Positions 35,152 to 44,812 of a DNA stretch of 64,000 bases are shown here, piece after piece. Under the pieces are notes generated by a model. It saw only the letters and a list, made by a program, of their open reading frames with translations. It searched no databases and was not told the DNA's origin. Made by a program: the position numbers and the translations under genes. This stretch comes from Tautonia plasticadhaerens (lineage in GTDB: Bacteria; Planctomycetota; Planctomycetia; Isosphaerales; Isosphaeraceae), in contig NZ_CP036426.1 in assembly GCF_007752535.1 (NCBI RefSeq), positions 6,572,001 through 6,636,000 on the forward strand, written 5' to 3'. How positions within the stretch are numbered: the stretch's first letter is position 1; each line of letters begins with the position of its first letter.

Positions 35152-37215
35152 ATGACCGCGACGCCGGCCGGTGCGGACCGCCTCCGGGCCCTGATCGTAG
35201 GCTCGGGTTTCTATTTCCCGAACCAGCTCCCCGACGGATCCTCGTTCCGTAGCCTGCTTGGGGCGGCCGCGGACGCGGAGCGGGTCGCCGCCTTCGTGCG
35301 CGATCGGCTGGTCGTCCCGGCCGATCGCCTGGTCGTCCTGTCTGCCACCGCCACCGGCGTGCCGGACCAGGCCGCTCCGCCCGAGCCGAGCGAGCGGTGG
35401 CCGACCTACGAGAACCTCGTGGGCGCCTTCACCGCGCTCACCGCCGCGGTCGAGCTGGGCGATCCGGTGCTGATCTACTACTCGGGCCACGGGGGGCGGG
35501 CACGGACGGCGTACCCCGAGCTCAAAGAGGCCGACGGCATCGACGAATCGCTCGTCCCCTGCAACATCGGCGACCCCGCCGCACGATACCTGCGTGACGT
35601 CGAGCTGGCCTGCCTGCTGGCACGCCTGGTGGAGCGGGGCGCGGACCTGACGGTCATCCTGGATAGTTGCCATTCGGGCGGGGCGACCCGGTCCATGGCC
35701 CCCGGGGTCATGGTCCGCGGGCTGGCGAGGATCGACGAGGGCCCGCGGCCGACCGCCAGCCTGGTCGGCACCCGCGAACAGCTCGGGGCGACCTGGCGCC
35801 GGCTGGCGACCCCGGGCCGGCGGGCCATCGGCGTCGAGACCGGCGGTTGGCTCCCCGACGCCGCCGCCCCGATCCTGCTGGCCGCCTGCCGCGAGGTCGA
35901 GGAGGCCAAGGAGACCGCCTTCGACGGCTACGGCCACGGTGGCGTCCTGACCTTCTGGCTCCTGGACACGCTGCGGCGGCTCGACCCGGGGCTGACCTAC
36001 GGGCGCCTGCGCGACCGCCTCGTCGCCAAGGTCCACACCCAGTTCGAGAACCAGACGCCGGTGCTCGTCGGCGAGGCCGATCGGCCCGTCTTCGGGGGGT
36101 TGCCTTCCCTCGAGGAACCAGCGATCCTGGTCCTCAAGTCCGACCTGGCCAACCGTCGCTTGCTCGTCGAGGCCGGCCAGGCCCAGGAGCTGACCCGAGG
36201 GACCCAGCTGGCGATCTACCCCCCGGGCGCCCCGTCGATCCGGGATCCTGAAGGCCGACTCGGCCTCGCCGAGCTGGCCGAGCCCGGCGCCTCCGAATCG
36301 TGGGCCAGTCTGACGGAGACCTTCGGCGACCGGCCGATCGAGGACGGCGCCTTGGCCGTGGTGATCGCCCCAGGCCCCCGGGCGCTGAGGCGGAAGGTGC
36401 GGCTGGTCGGCGAGGGACCCTGGTTGGCCCAGGTCGCGACGGCCCTCCACGCCGGCGGGCGTGGGTTCGTCGAGCGGGCCGCCGAGGCCGAGCCGGCCGA
36501 GTTCCAGGTCACCGGTGCGGGCGGTCGCTTCACGATCCTCGCCAGCGACGGGACGCCGGTGCCCAACCAGGGGCCGCCGCTCCCGACCGGGACGGCCGAG
36601 GCCGCCGAGTTGGTTGCGCGGCTGGTCCACCTCGCCCGCTTCCGTGTCGTCTACCAGATCGACAACCCCGACCTGCGGTCCCCCCTGGCGAACAAGGTCG
36701 TCGCCACGGTCGAGCCGGACGGGTCGACACCCGGGGCCCCGCCATCCTCCTCGCCCGTACCGCTACGGGTGGGCGACCGGTTCCACCTGACGATCCGCAA
36801 CCAATCGACGAGGACCCTTAGCCTCGCGGTGCTGAACCTCCAGCCGAACTGGCGGGTCGTGAAGCTGTTGCCGCGCGACGAGGACGCCTTCGCGATCGAA
36901 TCCGGCCGATCACGCTCCTGGACCCTGGTCGCCTCATCCCTACCCGAGGGCTGCCATGAGGCCATCGACTTCTTGAAGGTCTTCGCCACGCTCCGGCCGA
37001 CGCGGTTTCGCTGGCTCGAACTCCCGCCCCTCGGGTCTCCCGATCGGCCGGGCAGCCGGAATATCCCTCACAACCCCCTGGAAGAACTCTTCGCGGCGCT
37101 CGGGGCCGATCAGCTCGCGACGAGGGCCTTGCTCCCTTCCCTCTCGCCCGGGCGCGATTGGACGACGGCCACCGTCGAATTGCGTCTCCGCCGGGACGCC
37201 GGAGGGACGGCCTGA
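35152..37215 (+). CDS. caspase-family protein with beta-rich C-terminal region
   Basis: 687 residues from ATG 35152. The caspase domain (about 10-300) has LIYYSGHGGRA (His113) and VILDSCHSGGATR (Cys173), plus the typical LAACREVEEAKE and GVLTFWLLDTLRR elements. After residue 330 come beta-rich segments including LRVGDRFHLTIRNQSTRTLSLAVLNLQPNW, a DUF4384-like pattern seen in other bacterial caspases that may bind ligands or partners. The C-terminus gives no TM segment. It overlaps no neighbour and is co-directional with the lipase genes. Confidence 0.82.
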   Translation: MTATPAGADRLRALIVGSGFYFPNQLPDGSSFRSLLGAAADAERVAAFVRDRLVVPADRLVVLSATATGVPDQAAPPEPSERWPTYENLVGAFTALTAAVELGDPVLIYYSGHGGRARTAYPELKEADGIDESLVPCNIGDPAARYLRDVELACLLARLVERGADLTVILDSCHSGGATRSMAPGVMVRGLARIDEGPRPTASLVGTREQLGATWRRLATPGRRAIGVETGGWLPDAAAPILLAACREVEEAKETAFDGYGHGGVLTFWLLDTLRRLDPGLTYGRLRDRLVAKVHTQFENQTPVLVGEADRPVFGGLPSLEEPAILVLKSDLANRRLLVEAGQAQELTRGTQLAIYPPGAPSIRDPEGRLGLAELAEPGASESWASLTETFGDRPIEDGALAVVIAPGPRALRRKVRLVGEGPWLAQVATALHAGGRGFVERAAEAEPAEFQVTGAGGRFTILASDGTPVPNQGPPLPTGTAEAAELVARLVHLARFRVVYQIDNPDLRSPLANKVVATVEPDGSTPGAPPSSSPVPLRVGDRFHLTIRNQSTRTLSLAVLNLQPNWRVVKLLPRDEDAFAIESGRSRSWTLVASSLPEGCHEAIDFLKVFATLRPTRFRWLELPPLGSPDRPGSRNIPHNPLEELFAALGADQLATRALLPSLSPGRDWTTATVELRLRRDAGGTA

Positions 37216-37729
37216 ATGCGGGTGCGGGGGTCCGTCGGTCGGTGGATCGCTAACGATCTCGGTTCAAATGCAGTCGTTGGATTATGCTCAAAAATGATAT
37301 AAGGACTGCGAACCCGCCTCAAGCCGGGGTGGGTGTCCATGAGCCGGATCGGGCCGCAACACATCACCTCGTTTCCGGGCGGCGGGGCCTTCGGACTCGC
37401 CAGCCGTCGCGGAGTGTGATTGACAGCCCGATGCGATCGTCGCGATCGACGACCTCCGGCAGAACTCTTGCCGTCCCATCTCCGGTCGGAGAAAATGGGG
37501 ATGGAGATAGGTGGAGTTATCCACGAGAACCGATGGCTCTGCCCCGGCGGATACACCTTCCCCTCCCGCCCCGGCGATCATCCGTCGTTCACCCCTCGAA
37601 TGAGGGCCGGGGCCTGGCCGTCGGCCAACTCCTCACGTCACGCGCCGGTCGTCGTAGTCGATTCGACCTGCGGGACAAAGGCCTGGCACGCCGCATCGCC
37701 ACGCGGTTCCAATCCGTGGAGCAGCCGAC
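37216..37729. other. 514 bases between operon and the caspase-nSTAND gene
   Basis: No convincing gene. A locally A/T-rich patch around 37270-37305 (TTGGAT ... TATAAG) could be promoter-like, but the 15-base spacing is short. The gap suggests that the gene at 37730 has its own promoter. Confidence 0.4.
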
Positions 37730-40700
37730 ATGCTAGGGTTCCGGCGGAGCCATGCCGTCGTCGTCGGGATCGATGAGTACCAGAGCGGCATCCCCCCGCT
37801 CCGCACGGCGGTCAACGACGCCCGGAAGGTCGCCGAGGTCCTCGAAACGCAGTTCGGATATACCGTCCAGCTGCTCAACGACGACGCCACGCTGGGGCGC
37901 CTCCGAACTCTCTTCGAAGAGGCCTTGCCGCTTGAGGTCGAGGCCGACGACCGGCTGCTGGTCTACTTCGCCGGCCACGGCATCGCGTGGGACGGCGACG
38001 ACGGCCCGGCCGGCTACCTAGTCCCCCAGGACGCCCGGCGCGAGGACCGGAGCAGCTTCCTGCCGATGACCGAGCTGAACGCCTGGCTGGAGCGTCTGCC
38101 CTGCCGCCACCTGCTCCTGGTATTGGACTGCTGCTTCGCCGGGGCGTTCCGCTGGTCCAGCACTCGCGACCTGGGAGCACCGCCCGAGGTAATCCACCGC
38201 GAGCGGTTCGACCGCTACATCTGCGACCCGGCCTGGCAGGTCCTCACCTCGGCCGCCTACGACCAGAAGGCGCTCGACATCCTCTCCGGGGAGACGATCG
38301 GCGTGCGCGGCGGCGACCCCGACCAGGTAGGGCACTCACCGTTCGCCGCGGCCTTCCTGCGCGGCTTGGAGGGCGAGGCCGATGTCGTCCGTCGCGTCGA
38401 AACGGGCCGGCCCGTCGGCGATGGGGTCATCACGGCGACCGAACTCTACCTCTACCTGCGCGACTGCGTCGAGGTGGGGGCGGAGGGCGACGGCCATCGC
38501 CAGACCCCGGGCCTCTGGCCACTGAAGCGGCACGACAAGGGCGAATTCATCCACCTCGTGCCCGGGCACGAACTGGACCTGCCCCCGGCGCCGGAGCTGG
38601 ATGAGAAGAACAACCCGTACCGCGGCCTCCGGTCGTACGACGAGGTGCACGCTCCGCTGTTCTTCGGCCGGTCGCGCTTCGTGGAGGTCCTCGCCCGGCG
38701 TGTCGTCGCCCAGCCCATGACGGTGGTGCTGGGCGTCTCGGGCACGGGCAAGTCGAGCGTCGTCAAGGCCGGGCTGTTGCCGCACCTGCGGGCGACTCAC
38801 CCGGGAGGCTGGTACATCCTCCACCCAATTCGTCCCGGCAAGTCCCCGCTCTCAGCCCTGGCCAGCCTGGAGATCCCCGGCCCGACTGATGCCGGGCTCG
38901 CGACACACCTCGCCGCGATCCGGACCGATCCCCGCGCCCTGGCGACGCAGGTCGGGGCCCTGGTCGAACGGGAGCCGGATCGCCGGCTGGTGCTGGTCGT
39001 CGACCAATTCGAGGAGTTGATCACCCTCTGCTGGGACGCCGGAGAACGCGAGCAGTTCCTCGCCCAGTTGGCCGGCGCGCTGGCGGCCCACCCCGATCGG
39101 CTACGGGTCGTGCTGACGCTCCGCTCCGATTATGAGCCCCAGTTCTCGGAGTCGCCCCTGAAGGAGTCGTGGATCGCCTCGCGGGTGGTGGTGCCGGCGA
39201 TGACGCTCGATGAGTATCGCGAGGCGATCGAGGGCCCGGCGTCCCTCCGGGTGCTCTACTTCCGGGGCAAGACGAGTTCGCAGGGATTTGTCGACCGCCT
39301 GATCGGCGACGTGGCCAACACCCCCGGCGCGTTGCCCCTGCTCTCCTTCACCCTGAGCGAGCTCTATCTCCGGTATCTGGATCGTCGCGGCGACGACCGT
39401 TCGCTCACCGAGGACGACTACGAGGCCTTGGGCGGCGTCGGCGGCTCGCTCCGCAACCGCGCGGAGCAGGTCTATGACGACCTCCCCGACGACGCCCACC
39501 GCGCCTCGCTCCGGCGCGTCATGCTGCGCATGACATCGGTCGAAGGGGGCGAGATCGCGCGGCGGCGGGTGCCCGACGAGGAGCTCGAGTTCGACGTCCC
39601 GGCCGAGAACCGCCGCGTCGCCGAGGTGCTGCGCCGCCTGACCAAGGCCCGCCTCATCGTCGGTGGGACGGACGCTGACGGTCGGCCTTACCTGGAGCCG
39701 TCCCACGACGAGCTGATCCGCGGCTGGGACAAGCTCCTCCGGTGGACCCGCGACGAGATCCAGAGCCTCCAGCTCCGGCGCGGCCTGACCCTTGCGGCGG
39801 AGGCATGGGGCCGGCAGGCGGGCGGCCTGTGGCTTCGCGACCCGCGCCTCGCTGTGCTCCGCAGGGAGAAGAGGCGTTCGGCCAGTTGGCTGAACCGGGC
39901 TGAGACGCGGTTCGTCCGCCGCAGCCTGCTGGTCCGAAACGGCATCCTGGCCGGTGCGGCCGTGGCGATCCTGTTCGCGTTCTCCGCGGTCTCGATCGCG
40001 GCCCTGGTCGCGTCGCGGAGGCTGGAGCAGGCCCGGCAGGCCCTCGCGGCCGGATACCTGCGGGGGCTGGGGCACTCAACAGGGCCGGTCGAGGACGTGG
40101 AGTTGAAGGTCCTCCAGGACCTGGACCGCGAGACCGACGCGCGGGTCCGGTTCCTGTTCTTCCAGGGAGCTCTCGCCGCGCCAGGCCCGGCGAGCCAGCT
40201 CGCCAACCGGGCCGACCTCGCGGTTCACGCCGCGGTCCGGTTCGACGACCAGCTCCGGGCCGACGTACATGGGCTCGTCTGCGGCGTGCTCGAGGAGAAG
40301 AGCCGCCCAGGTTCCCGGGACGACCTGCCGGTGCGGCTCGCGTGCGTCGTCGTCGGGCGTCATCTCGGCTCCGCCCGGCTGACGGGCGGGGAGCGTTTCG
40401 CCGCCTCCGCCGCGGGTGCAGTGCTGGACGCGGCGGTCGCCGGGGCATGGGACCCGAAGCGGGCGGCCGAGGAGCTCGTGAGGCTCTCTCCCGACCTCGC
40501 CGCCCCTGCGGCACGCGACGCGGCGGCCCGAGTCGTCGGGGTGATGGACGGGTCGGAGGCCTACGTCCTCGCGACCTGGTGCCGGGCGCTGGCCGCGCTG
40601 ACGGGGCGCCTGACGGAGGAAGAGGCCGACTCGCTCGCGGTGGACGCGGCCCGGAGGCTCGTCCGCGAAATCCCCGGTTCTGACTATCACCGGTTGCAAT

Positions 40701-42613
40701 TCCTCCCCGAAGCCTTCGCCGCACTGGCCGAACGGCTGGGTCCGGAACCGTCCCGGCGCCTGGCCCGCCAGATCGTCGAGGCCGGGCGGCAAGGGCCCGG
40801 CCCCCCGACGGACCCTCACCAGAAACTCGGACTGCTCCGCTCGATCGCTGCCCTGGCGCCGCGGCTGGACGACGAGGCGGCCGGCCTGGCCGCCACGCTG
40901 GCCATCGCGCGGCTCCCGGCCGCCGACTCCTTCGAGTTGAGTTTCCTCGACGAACCGCTCGGGGCCCTGGCGCCCCGGCTGTCGTCGCGGTCGCTCGACC
41001 GACTCGCCGGGGCCACAGCCGAGGCCGCCAAGGCGATGGAACCCGGTTCGTCGTTCGACACCGACCGCTTCCGCCGCCTCTGCGGGCTCGTCGAGGCGTT
41101 GGGCCCGTGGCTCAGCCGTGGTGGGGCGGAACACGTCGCCGACGAGTTGCTCGCGACGCTGCCTCGCGTCGATCTGTCCACGATCCGCCACGCGTGCCTC
41201 GCGGTCGCGGCCATCGCCCCCCGACTGGATGCGAGGCGAGCCGAGGAAGCCTCGGAGACCGCCCTCCGGCGTACGGTCGCCCTCTACCAACCCAACTCGT
41301 ACCCCCATGCTGACTTGACCCGTGTGGCCATGGCCCTGGGCCCTCATCTCGGGCCTTCCGGGCTCCGCTGCATCTCTGAGGCGATCGCCGAGTGGATCAC
41401 CAGGTCCGGGCTCGACTCGCTCTCGGTGCTCGCGGAGACGATCGCCCCGCTCGAACCTCACCTTGAGGAGGCCTCCGCGGAGCTATTGGCGACGTCCATC
41501 GGGGCGCGATGCATGGAGCTGCTCGTTCAGACGAACGAATCCGAGTTCCGGTCGGTTCGCACCCTCTGGAACTCGCTGGCGCCGCGCCTACCTCCCCGAT
41601 TGGCCGGTGAACTGGCGGAAGTCATCGGACATCGCCTCGCCGAACATCTCCCCACGGCCCCTTCCCACCAATGCGCGGACATGGTCAAGGCGTTCGTCGC
41701 GGTGAAGCCGCGCTTGGCCCCGCCGCTCCAGGCTCGCTTGATGGAGATGGCCGAGGCCAAGCTGCGGCGAGCGGCGGAGGAAGGCGGCGCATCCATGCTG
41801 AACCTCGAAGAGTTGGCGCATGCTCTGGCTTCGGATCTGCCTCCGACCACCGCGGCATCCGTGGCGCGACTCCTGATTGAACGACTGTCACGCCTCGGCG
41901 AACTTGGTTTCGCATCTGAGTGCGAAGCCCTAGCCGTTCTCGCTCCACACCTCGGCCATGATGAGTCAGCGTCGACCGCCCATCGACTGATGATCCTCGC
42001 CCTTCGGGCAAATCCCAAGCAGGTCGATCCTATCTATATCGCATACACGTCGCTAGTTAAGGGACTAAAGCCCGAACAGCTCGTGGAGATGCTAAAATCC
42101 ATTGCTTGTTCCAGCCGCTTTCAGAAACCGATCCTGGCAGCCTTGGGCGCCAAGTTCCTCCGGACGCGACCGTTCGAAGATTCCTGGGCGCTGTCGCACT
42201 GGGCAAGATCGCACCCTCACGCCATGGGCCATCGGCGGTGGTTGGCCGAACAGCTCGGGGTGTCGGTGGGCGAGGCATTGTTCCCGCACCTGGCGTGGAT
42301 GGCCTCGGGTATCGCCTTGTGGGTCGCCTACTGGATGCTCCTCATCTCCTGGCCGCGGTTGTGGGAAGTACTTCATCGGGGAGGATGGATACCGGCAGCG
42401 GTGCTCGGCGGTGGTACCGCAACGCTCTGGGGGTTGGTGGCCCCGGAACCGTGGCTGAGCCTGTCGGGACACAGCCTACCGGGCATCCTGGAAAAGTTTG
42501 TCTTGGTGGGACTGCTCATAGTCCTGGCTCTTGTTTGCGGGCTAGTCCAGGACAGGACCGGCTGGGCGCCTCAGGAAGATCCTTTGGGGAGCCTCGACGA
42601 TAACGACCACTGA
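37730..42613 (+). CDS. caspase - nSTAND ATPase - TM - helical-repeat - membrane protein
   Basis: 1,627 residues. The caspase (1-270) has VYFAGHG (His83) and VLDCCFAGAF (Cys135). A conserved linker (NNPYRGLRSYDEVHAPLFFGR) leads to the nSTAND ATPase: P-loop GVSGTGKSS (335-343), Walker B LVLVVDQFEEL, VANTPGALPLLSFTLSELY. A TM segment follows near 740-765 (GILAGAAVAILFAFSAVSIAALVA). The rest, to about 1500, is made of repeated alpha-helical units with the recurrent phrase iAPrL/LAPHL (HEAT-like). About three TM segments close the protein (WMASGIALWVAYWMLLISW onward). It matches the caspase-WD40 protein at both ends but not in the sensor. Probably membrane-anchored with a cytoplasmic sensor. Confidence 0.85.
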   Translation: MLGFRRSHAVVVGIDEYQSGIPPLRTAVNDARKVAEVLETQFGYTVQLLNDDATLGRLRTLFEEALPLEVEADDRLLVYFAGHGIAWDGDDGPAGYLVPQDARREDRSSFLPMTELNAWLERLPCRHLLLVLDCCFAGAFRWSSTRDLGAPPEVIHRERFDRYICDPAWQVLTSAAYDQKALDILSGETIGVRGGDPDQVGHSPFAAAFLRGLEGEADVVRRVETGRPVGDGVITATELYLYLRDCVEVGAEGDGHRQTPGLWPLKRHDKGEFIHLVPGHELDLPPAPELDEKNNPYRGLRSYDEVHAPLFFGRSRFVEVLARRVVAQPMTVVLGVSGTGKSSVVKAGLLPHLRATHPGGWYILHPIRPGKSPLSALASLEIPGPTDAGLATHLAAIRTDPRALATQVGALVEREPDRRLVLVVDQFEELITLCWDAGEREQFLAQLAGALAAHPDRLRVVLTLRSDYEPQFSESPLKESWIASRVVVPAMTLDEYREAIEGPASLRVLYFRGKTSSQGFVDRLIGDVANTPGALPLLSFTLSELYLRYLDRRGDDRSLTEDDYEALGGVGGSLRNRAEQVYDDLPDDAHRASLRRVMLRMTSVEGGEIARRRVPDEELEFDVPAENRRVAEVLRRLTKARLIVGGTDADGRPYLEPSHDELIRGWDKLLRWTRDEIQSLQLRRGLTLAAEAWGRQAGGLWLRDPRLAVLRREKRRSASWLNRAETRFVRRSLLVRNGILAGAAVAILFAFSAVSIAALVASRRLEQARQALAAGYLRGLGHSTGPVEDVELKVLQDLDRETDARVRFLFFQGALAAPGPASQLANRADLAVHAAVRFDDQLRADVHGLVCGVLEEKSRPGSRDDLPVRLACVVVGRHLGSARLTGGERFAASAAGAVLDAAVAGAWDPKRAAEELVRLSPDLAAPAARDAAARVVGVMDGSEAYVLATWCRALAALTGRLTEEEADSLAVDAARRLVREIPGSDYHRLQFLPEAFAALAERLGPEPSRRLARQIVEAGRQGPGPPTDPHQKLGLLRSIAALAPRLDDEAAGLAATLAIARLPAADSFELSFLDEPLGALAPRLSSRSLDRLAGATAEAAKAMEPGSSFDTDRFRRLCGLVEALGPWLSRGGAEHVADELLATLPRVDLSTIRHACLAVAAIAPRLDARRAEEASETALRRTVALYQPNSYPHADLTRVAMALGPHLGPSGLRCISEAIAEWITRSGLDSLSVLAETIAPLEPHLEEASAELLATSIGARCMELLVQTNESEFRSVRTLWNSLAPRLPPRLAGELAEVIGHRLAEHLPTAPSHQCADMVKAFVAVKPRLAPPLQARLMEMAEAKLRRAAEEGGASMLNLEELAHALASDLPPTTAASVARLLIERLSRLGELGFASECEALAVLAPHLGHDESASTAHRLMILALRANPKQVDPIYIAYTSLVKGLKPEQLVEMLKSIACSSRFQKPILAALGAKFLRTRPFEDSWALSHWARSHPHAMGHRRWLAEQLGVSVGEALFPHLAWMASGIALWVAYWMLLISWPRLWEVLHRGGWIPAAVLGGGTATLWGLVAPEPWLSLSGHSLPGILEKFVLVGLLIVLALVCGLVQDRTGWAPQEDPLGSLDDNDH

Positions 42614-42659
42614 CTCGCCCCGCGAGCGATACCTGTGCCGATATGCGCGTCGCTCGCGG

Positions 42660-42993
42660 CCCAGCCGCCGATGGGAGGGGGGATTCCGCCTCGTGGCAGG
42701 CCGTGTCCGTCGCCCCGTCGAAGGCCAGGCAGGCCGGCGCCGGCACCCCGCCCAGCCGCACCGCGGCCGTCAGGGTTACCACATTTCCAGTGGCCGTATG
42801 GCACTGGGCCGTCGACCCGCACCCCGCCGCTGGGGTCCGGCTGTGGGTGCGGTCCATCACCGTCGAGGCGCCCGGCTCGTCCAGGAAGACCAGCCGGGTC
42901 GATCGCGGCGAACTCCTCCCGCCAGGCGGCCCGCGCGGCGATCAGCTCGGGCCGGTCCTGCTCGGCCGTCCGCCGCGACTTTTTTCTAAGCAC
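42660..42993 (-). pseudogene. IS630-like transposase fragment, frame broken
   Basis: Two adjoining minus frames read KKSRRTAEQDRPELIAARAAWREEFAAID, then RTHSRTP..HTATGNVVTLTAAVRLGGVPAPACLAFDGATDTACHE. This is the first part of the DDE domain of IS630-type transposases. Start, remaining domain and both ends are gone. Confidence 0.6.
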
Positions 42994-43015
42994 CTATGTG
43001 ACTCGGCTTTGGCCG

Positions 43016-43344
43016 TCACGCCGCTGTGGCAAGGCTGTGGATCAAGGCGTCCACGACCTCGCGTGGGAATTGGACGAGGTCGGCCCGTTCCTCCGACCCT
43101 CGGCCAATTCGCGCCTGCCAGATCCGAGAACGCACCAGGCGTAGGCAGTCCGAGAAGGTCGGCTCCGGCTTGGCATACCACGCCGTCGACTCGACCGACA
43201 GCAGCCCGGCCTCATGACACCGCACCGCCGCCAGCATCACGAGCGAGCACAGTCCGAGCAGCACCGGCGTGGTCCGCGTGATCGTCAAGTCGGACCACTG
43301 CCGTTGGGTCTCCAACCCCAGGTGCGCACGCGCTTCCTCGAAGG
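43016..43344 (-). pseudogene. transposase C-terminal fragment cut by ISAs1
   Basis: Minus frame AFEEARAHLGLETQRQWSDL, TITRTTPVLLGLCSLVMLA, AWYAKPEPTFSDCLRLVRSRIW, a tail common to a group of planctomycete IS4-superfamily transposases. It begins at the ISAs1 left end and has no start codon. Confidence 0.6.
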
Positions 43345-44558
43345 CAGGGCCAACGCATCTAATTTGCCGGGAAACCCCGTAGGACTCGCATGAGATAGCT
43401 CTCGTCGAGTGCGGCGCTCAGGCGCTTCGCCTTGATGCTTCCCCGATCGGGGTCTTGTTGCAACAGCGAGGCGGCGACTCGCCGGACCAGCCCGAGGTTC
43501 GCCCCGGCGTGGCCCGCCGCCGTCCGGTTGGAGTCCTCGCCGAAGGCCACATCAAGCATCCAGTGCAACTCATCCTCCACCGCCCAGTGCCGCCGGACCA
43601 GCCGCCCGAGTTCCGCCGCCGTCCCCCGCAGGCTGGTGATGTAGAAGTGGGCCGTGCTGGTATCGAACCCCTTCAATGACCGCTCCCGCCCGACCAGCAC
43701 CACCGCCGCCACATCCGGCCACCCCGGCGGCAACCCGGCAGGGTCGTAGACTACGACGGTGTCAGGCCCCTCGTGCCGCCCGTGCCCGTCCTCGGCCTGC
43801 TCGTGGCCGTCGCAACGCACCCCGGCGAAGTCCGCCTCGCAAGCCCGCCGGAACACCGCCCGGACCGCCTCGTGCAGCGTCGGCTGATTCCCCTTCACGG
43901 CCAGCAGGTAATCCCCGCCGCCGTCCCGCACCTGCCCGGCGATCTCCTTCTGGCACCCGGCGGCGTCGATCGTCACCAGCGCCCCCTTCAGGGCCAGCAC
44001 CTTCAGGAGTTCGGGGATGGCGGCGATCTCGTGCGACCCGTCGGCCACCGGCTCCTGCCCCAGGACCAGGCGGTTCTCGGTCGCCCAGGCGCTGACCAGG
44101 TGCAGGCACCCGCTGAAGGTCTCGCCGGGGGCGGCCCGCACCGCCTTGCCGTCGATGGCGACGTGCCGCAGCCCGGTGACCTCGCACACCGCCTCCATCC
44201 ACCGGGCGACGGCCCCGGCGAACCTCTTCGGGTCGAACCGTGCGAAGACCCGATAGAAGGTATCGTGCGAGGGGATGCCGTTGGGCAGGGCCAGGAACGT
44301 CTTCAGCCAGGCGTGCTTGGCCCGCCCGAACCGCTCGACCTCCTCACACGAGTCGGCCCCGGCGATGGTGGCGCACAGGGCGATGACGAGGATGTCGCCG
44401 AGGGCGTGCTTCTTGGTGCGATCGACCCGAGGGTCCGGCAGATCGACGAAATACCGGGTGAGGGCCAGGTCATGCTGCGGCATGGCGGGGTCTGCGTGGA
44501 CCCGCCGGTATACACCGAAGTCATGTGCCGATCACCAGTTCGAGATGCGTAGGCCCTG
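43345..44558 (-). mobile_element. ISAs1-family insertion sequence
   Basis: The terminal inverted repeats are CAGGGCCAACGCATCT (from 43345) and, in complement, CAGGGCCTACGCATCT (from 44558), with one mismatch. Flanks show no clear target duplication, so one side was probably rearranged after insertion. Confidence 0.8.
43359..44483 (-). CDS. ISAs1-family transposase
   Basis: A 374-residue complete protein. It has the DUF4338-like start YFVDLPDPRVDRTKKHALGDILVIALCATIAGADSCEEVE, then HVAIDGKAVRAAPG (first Asp), GALVTIDAAGCQKEIAGQVRDGGGDYLLAVKGNQP (second Asp), and RRHWAVEDELHWMLDVAFGEDSNR (acidic end). These are hallmark ISAs1 motifs. Likely functional. Confidence 0.93.
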   Translation of the reverse strand: MPQHDLALTRYFVDLPDPRVDRTKKHALGDILVIALCATIAGADSCEEVERFGRAKHAWLKTFLALPNGIPSHDTFYRVFARFDPKRFAGAVARWMEAVCEVTGLRHVAIDGKAVRAAPGETFSGCLHLVSAWATENRLVLGQEPVADGSHEIAAIPELLKVLALKGALVTIDAAGCQKEIAGQVRDGGGDYLLAVKGNQPTLHEAVRAVFRRACEADFAGVRCDGHEQAEDGHGRHEGPDTVVVYDPAGLPPGWPDVAAVVLVGRERSLKGFDTSTAHFYITSLRGTAAELGRLVRRHWAVEDELHWMLDVAFGEDSNRTAAGHAGANLGLVRRVAASLLQQDPDRGSIKAKRLSAALDESYLMRVLRGFPAN

Positions 44559-44803
44559 CTACTGGCCCTGTCCTGAGTCGGACGCCCGGCCGGTGAGCCG
44601 AGGACCAGAGTGCGGTCCCAGGTAGGCATATGGGGAGGCATATGCGCCGCAGCTTGGCGGGCTTGGAAAACGCGAAAACACCGTGTATTCCGGCATTCGA
44701 GCTGTTTCGTGGGCCGGTCTCGAAAACCGGTACCTCTCTTACGCGCGTCGGTGTGGTCGGCGTGTGGTCGGCCGAGGTCCGAGACTGCTTCGGTGTGGTC
44801 GAC
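44559..44803. other. short spacer with IS630-end relic and tRNA-Ser anticodon-like arm
   Basis: TGTCCTGAGTCGGA (44569-44582) is identical to bases 17275-17288 of the IS630 end. CCGGT-CTCGAAA-ACCGG (44714-44730) has the stem and 7-base loop of a tRNA-Ser(CGA) anticodon arm, but no D- or T-arm accompanies it. The 11-bp IS4 target copy GTGTGGTCGAC is at 44793-44803. Confidence 0.4.
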
Positions 44804-44812
44804 GAATGGCAC

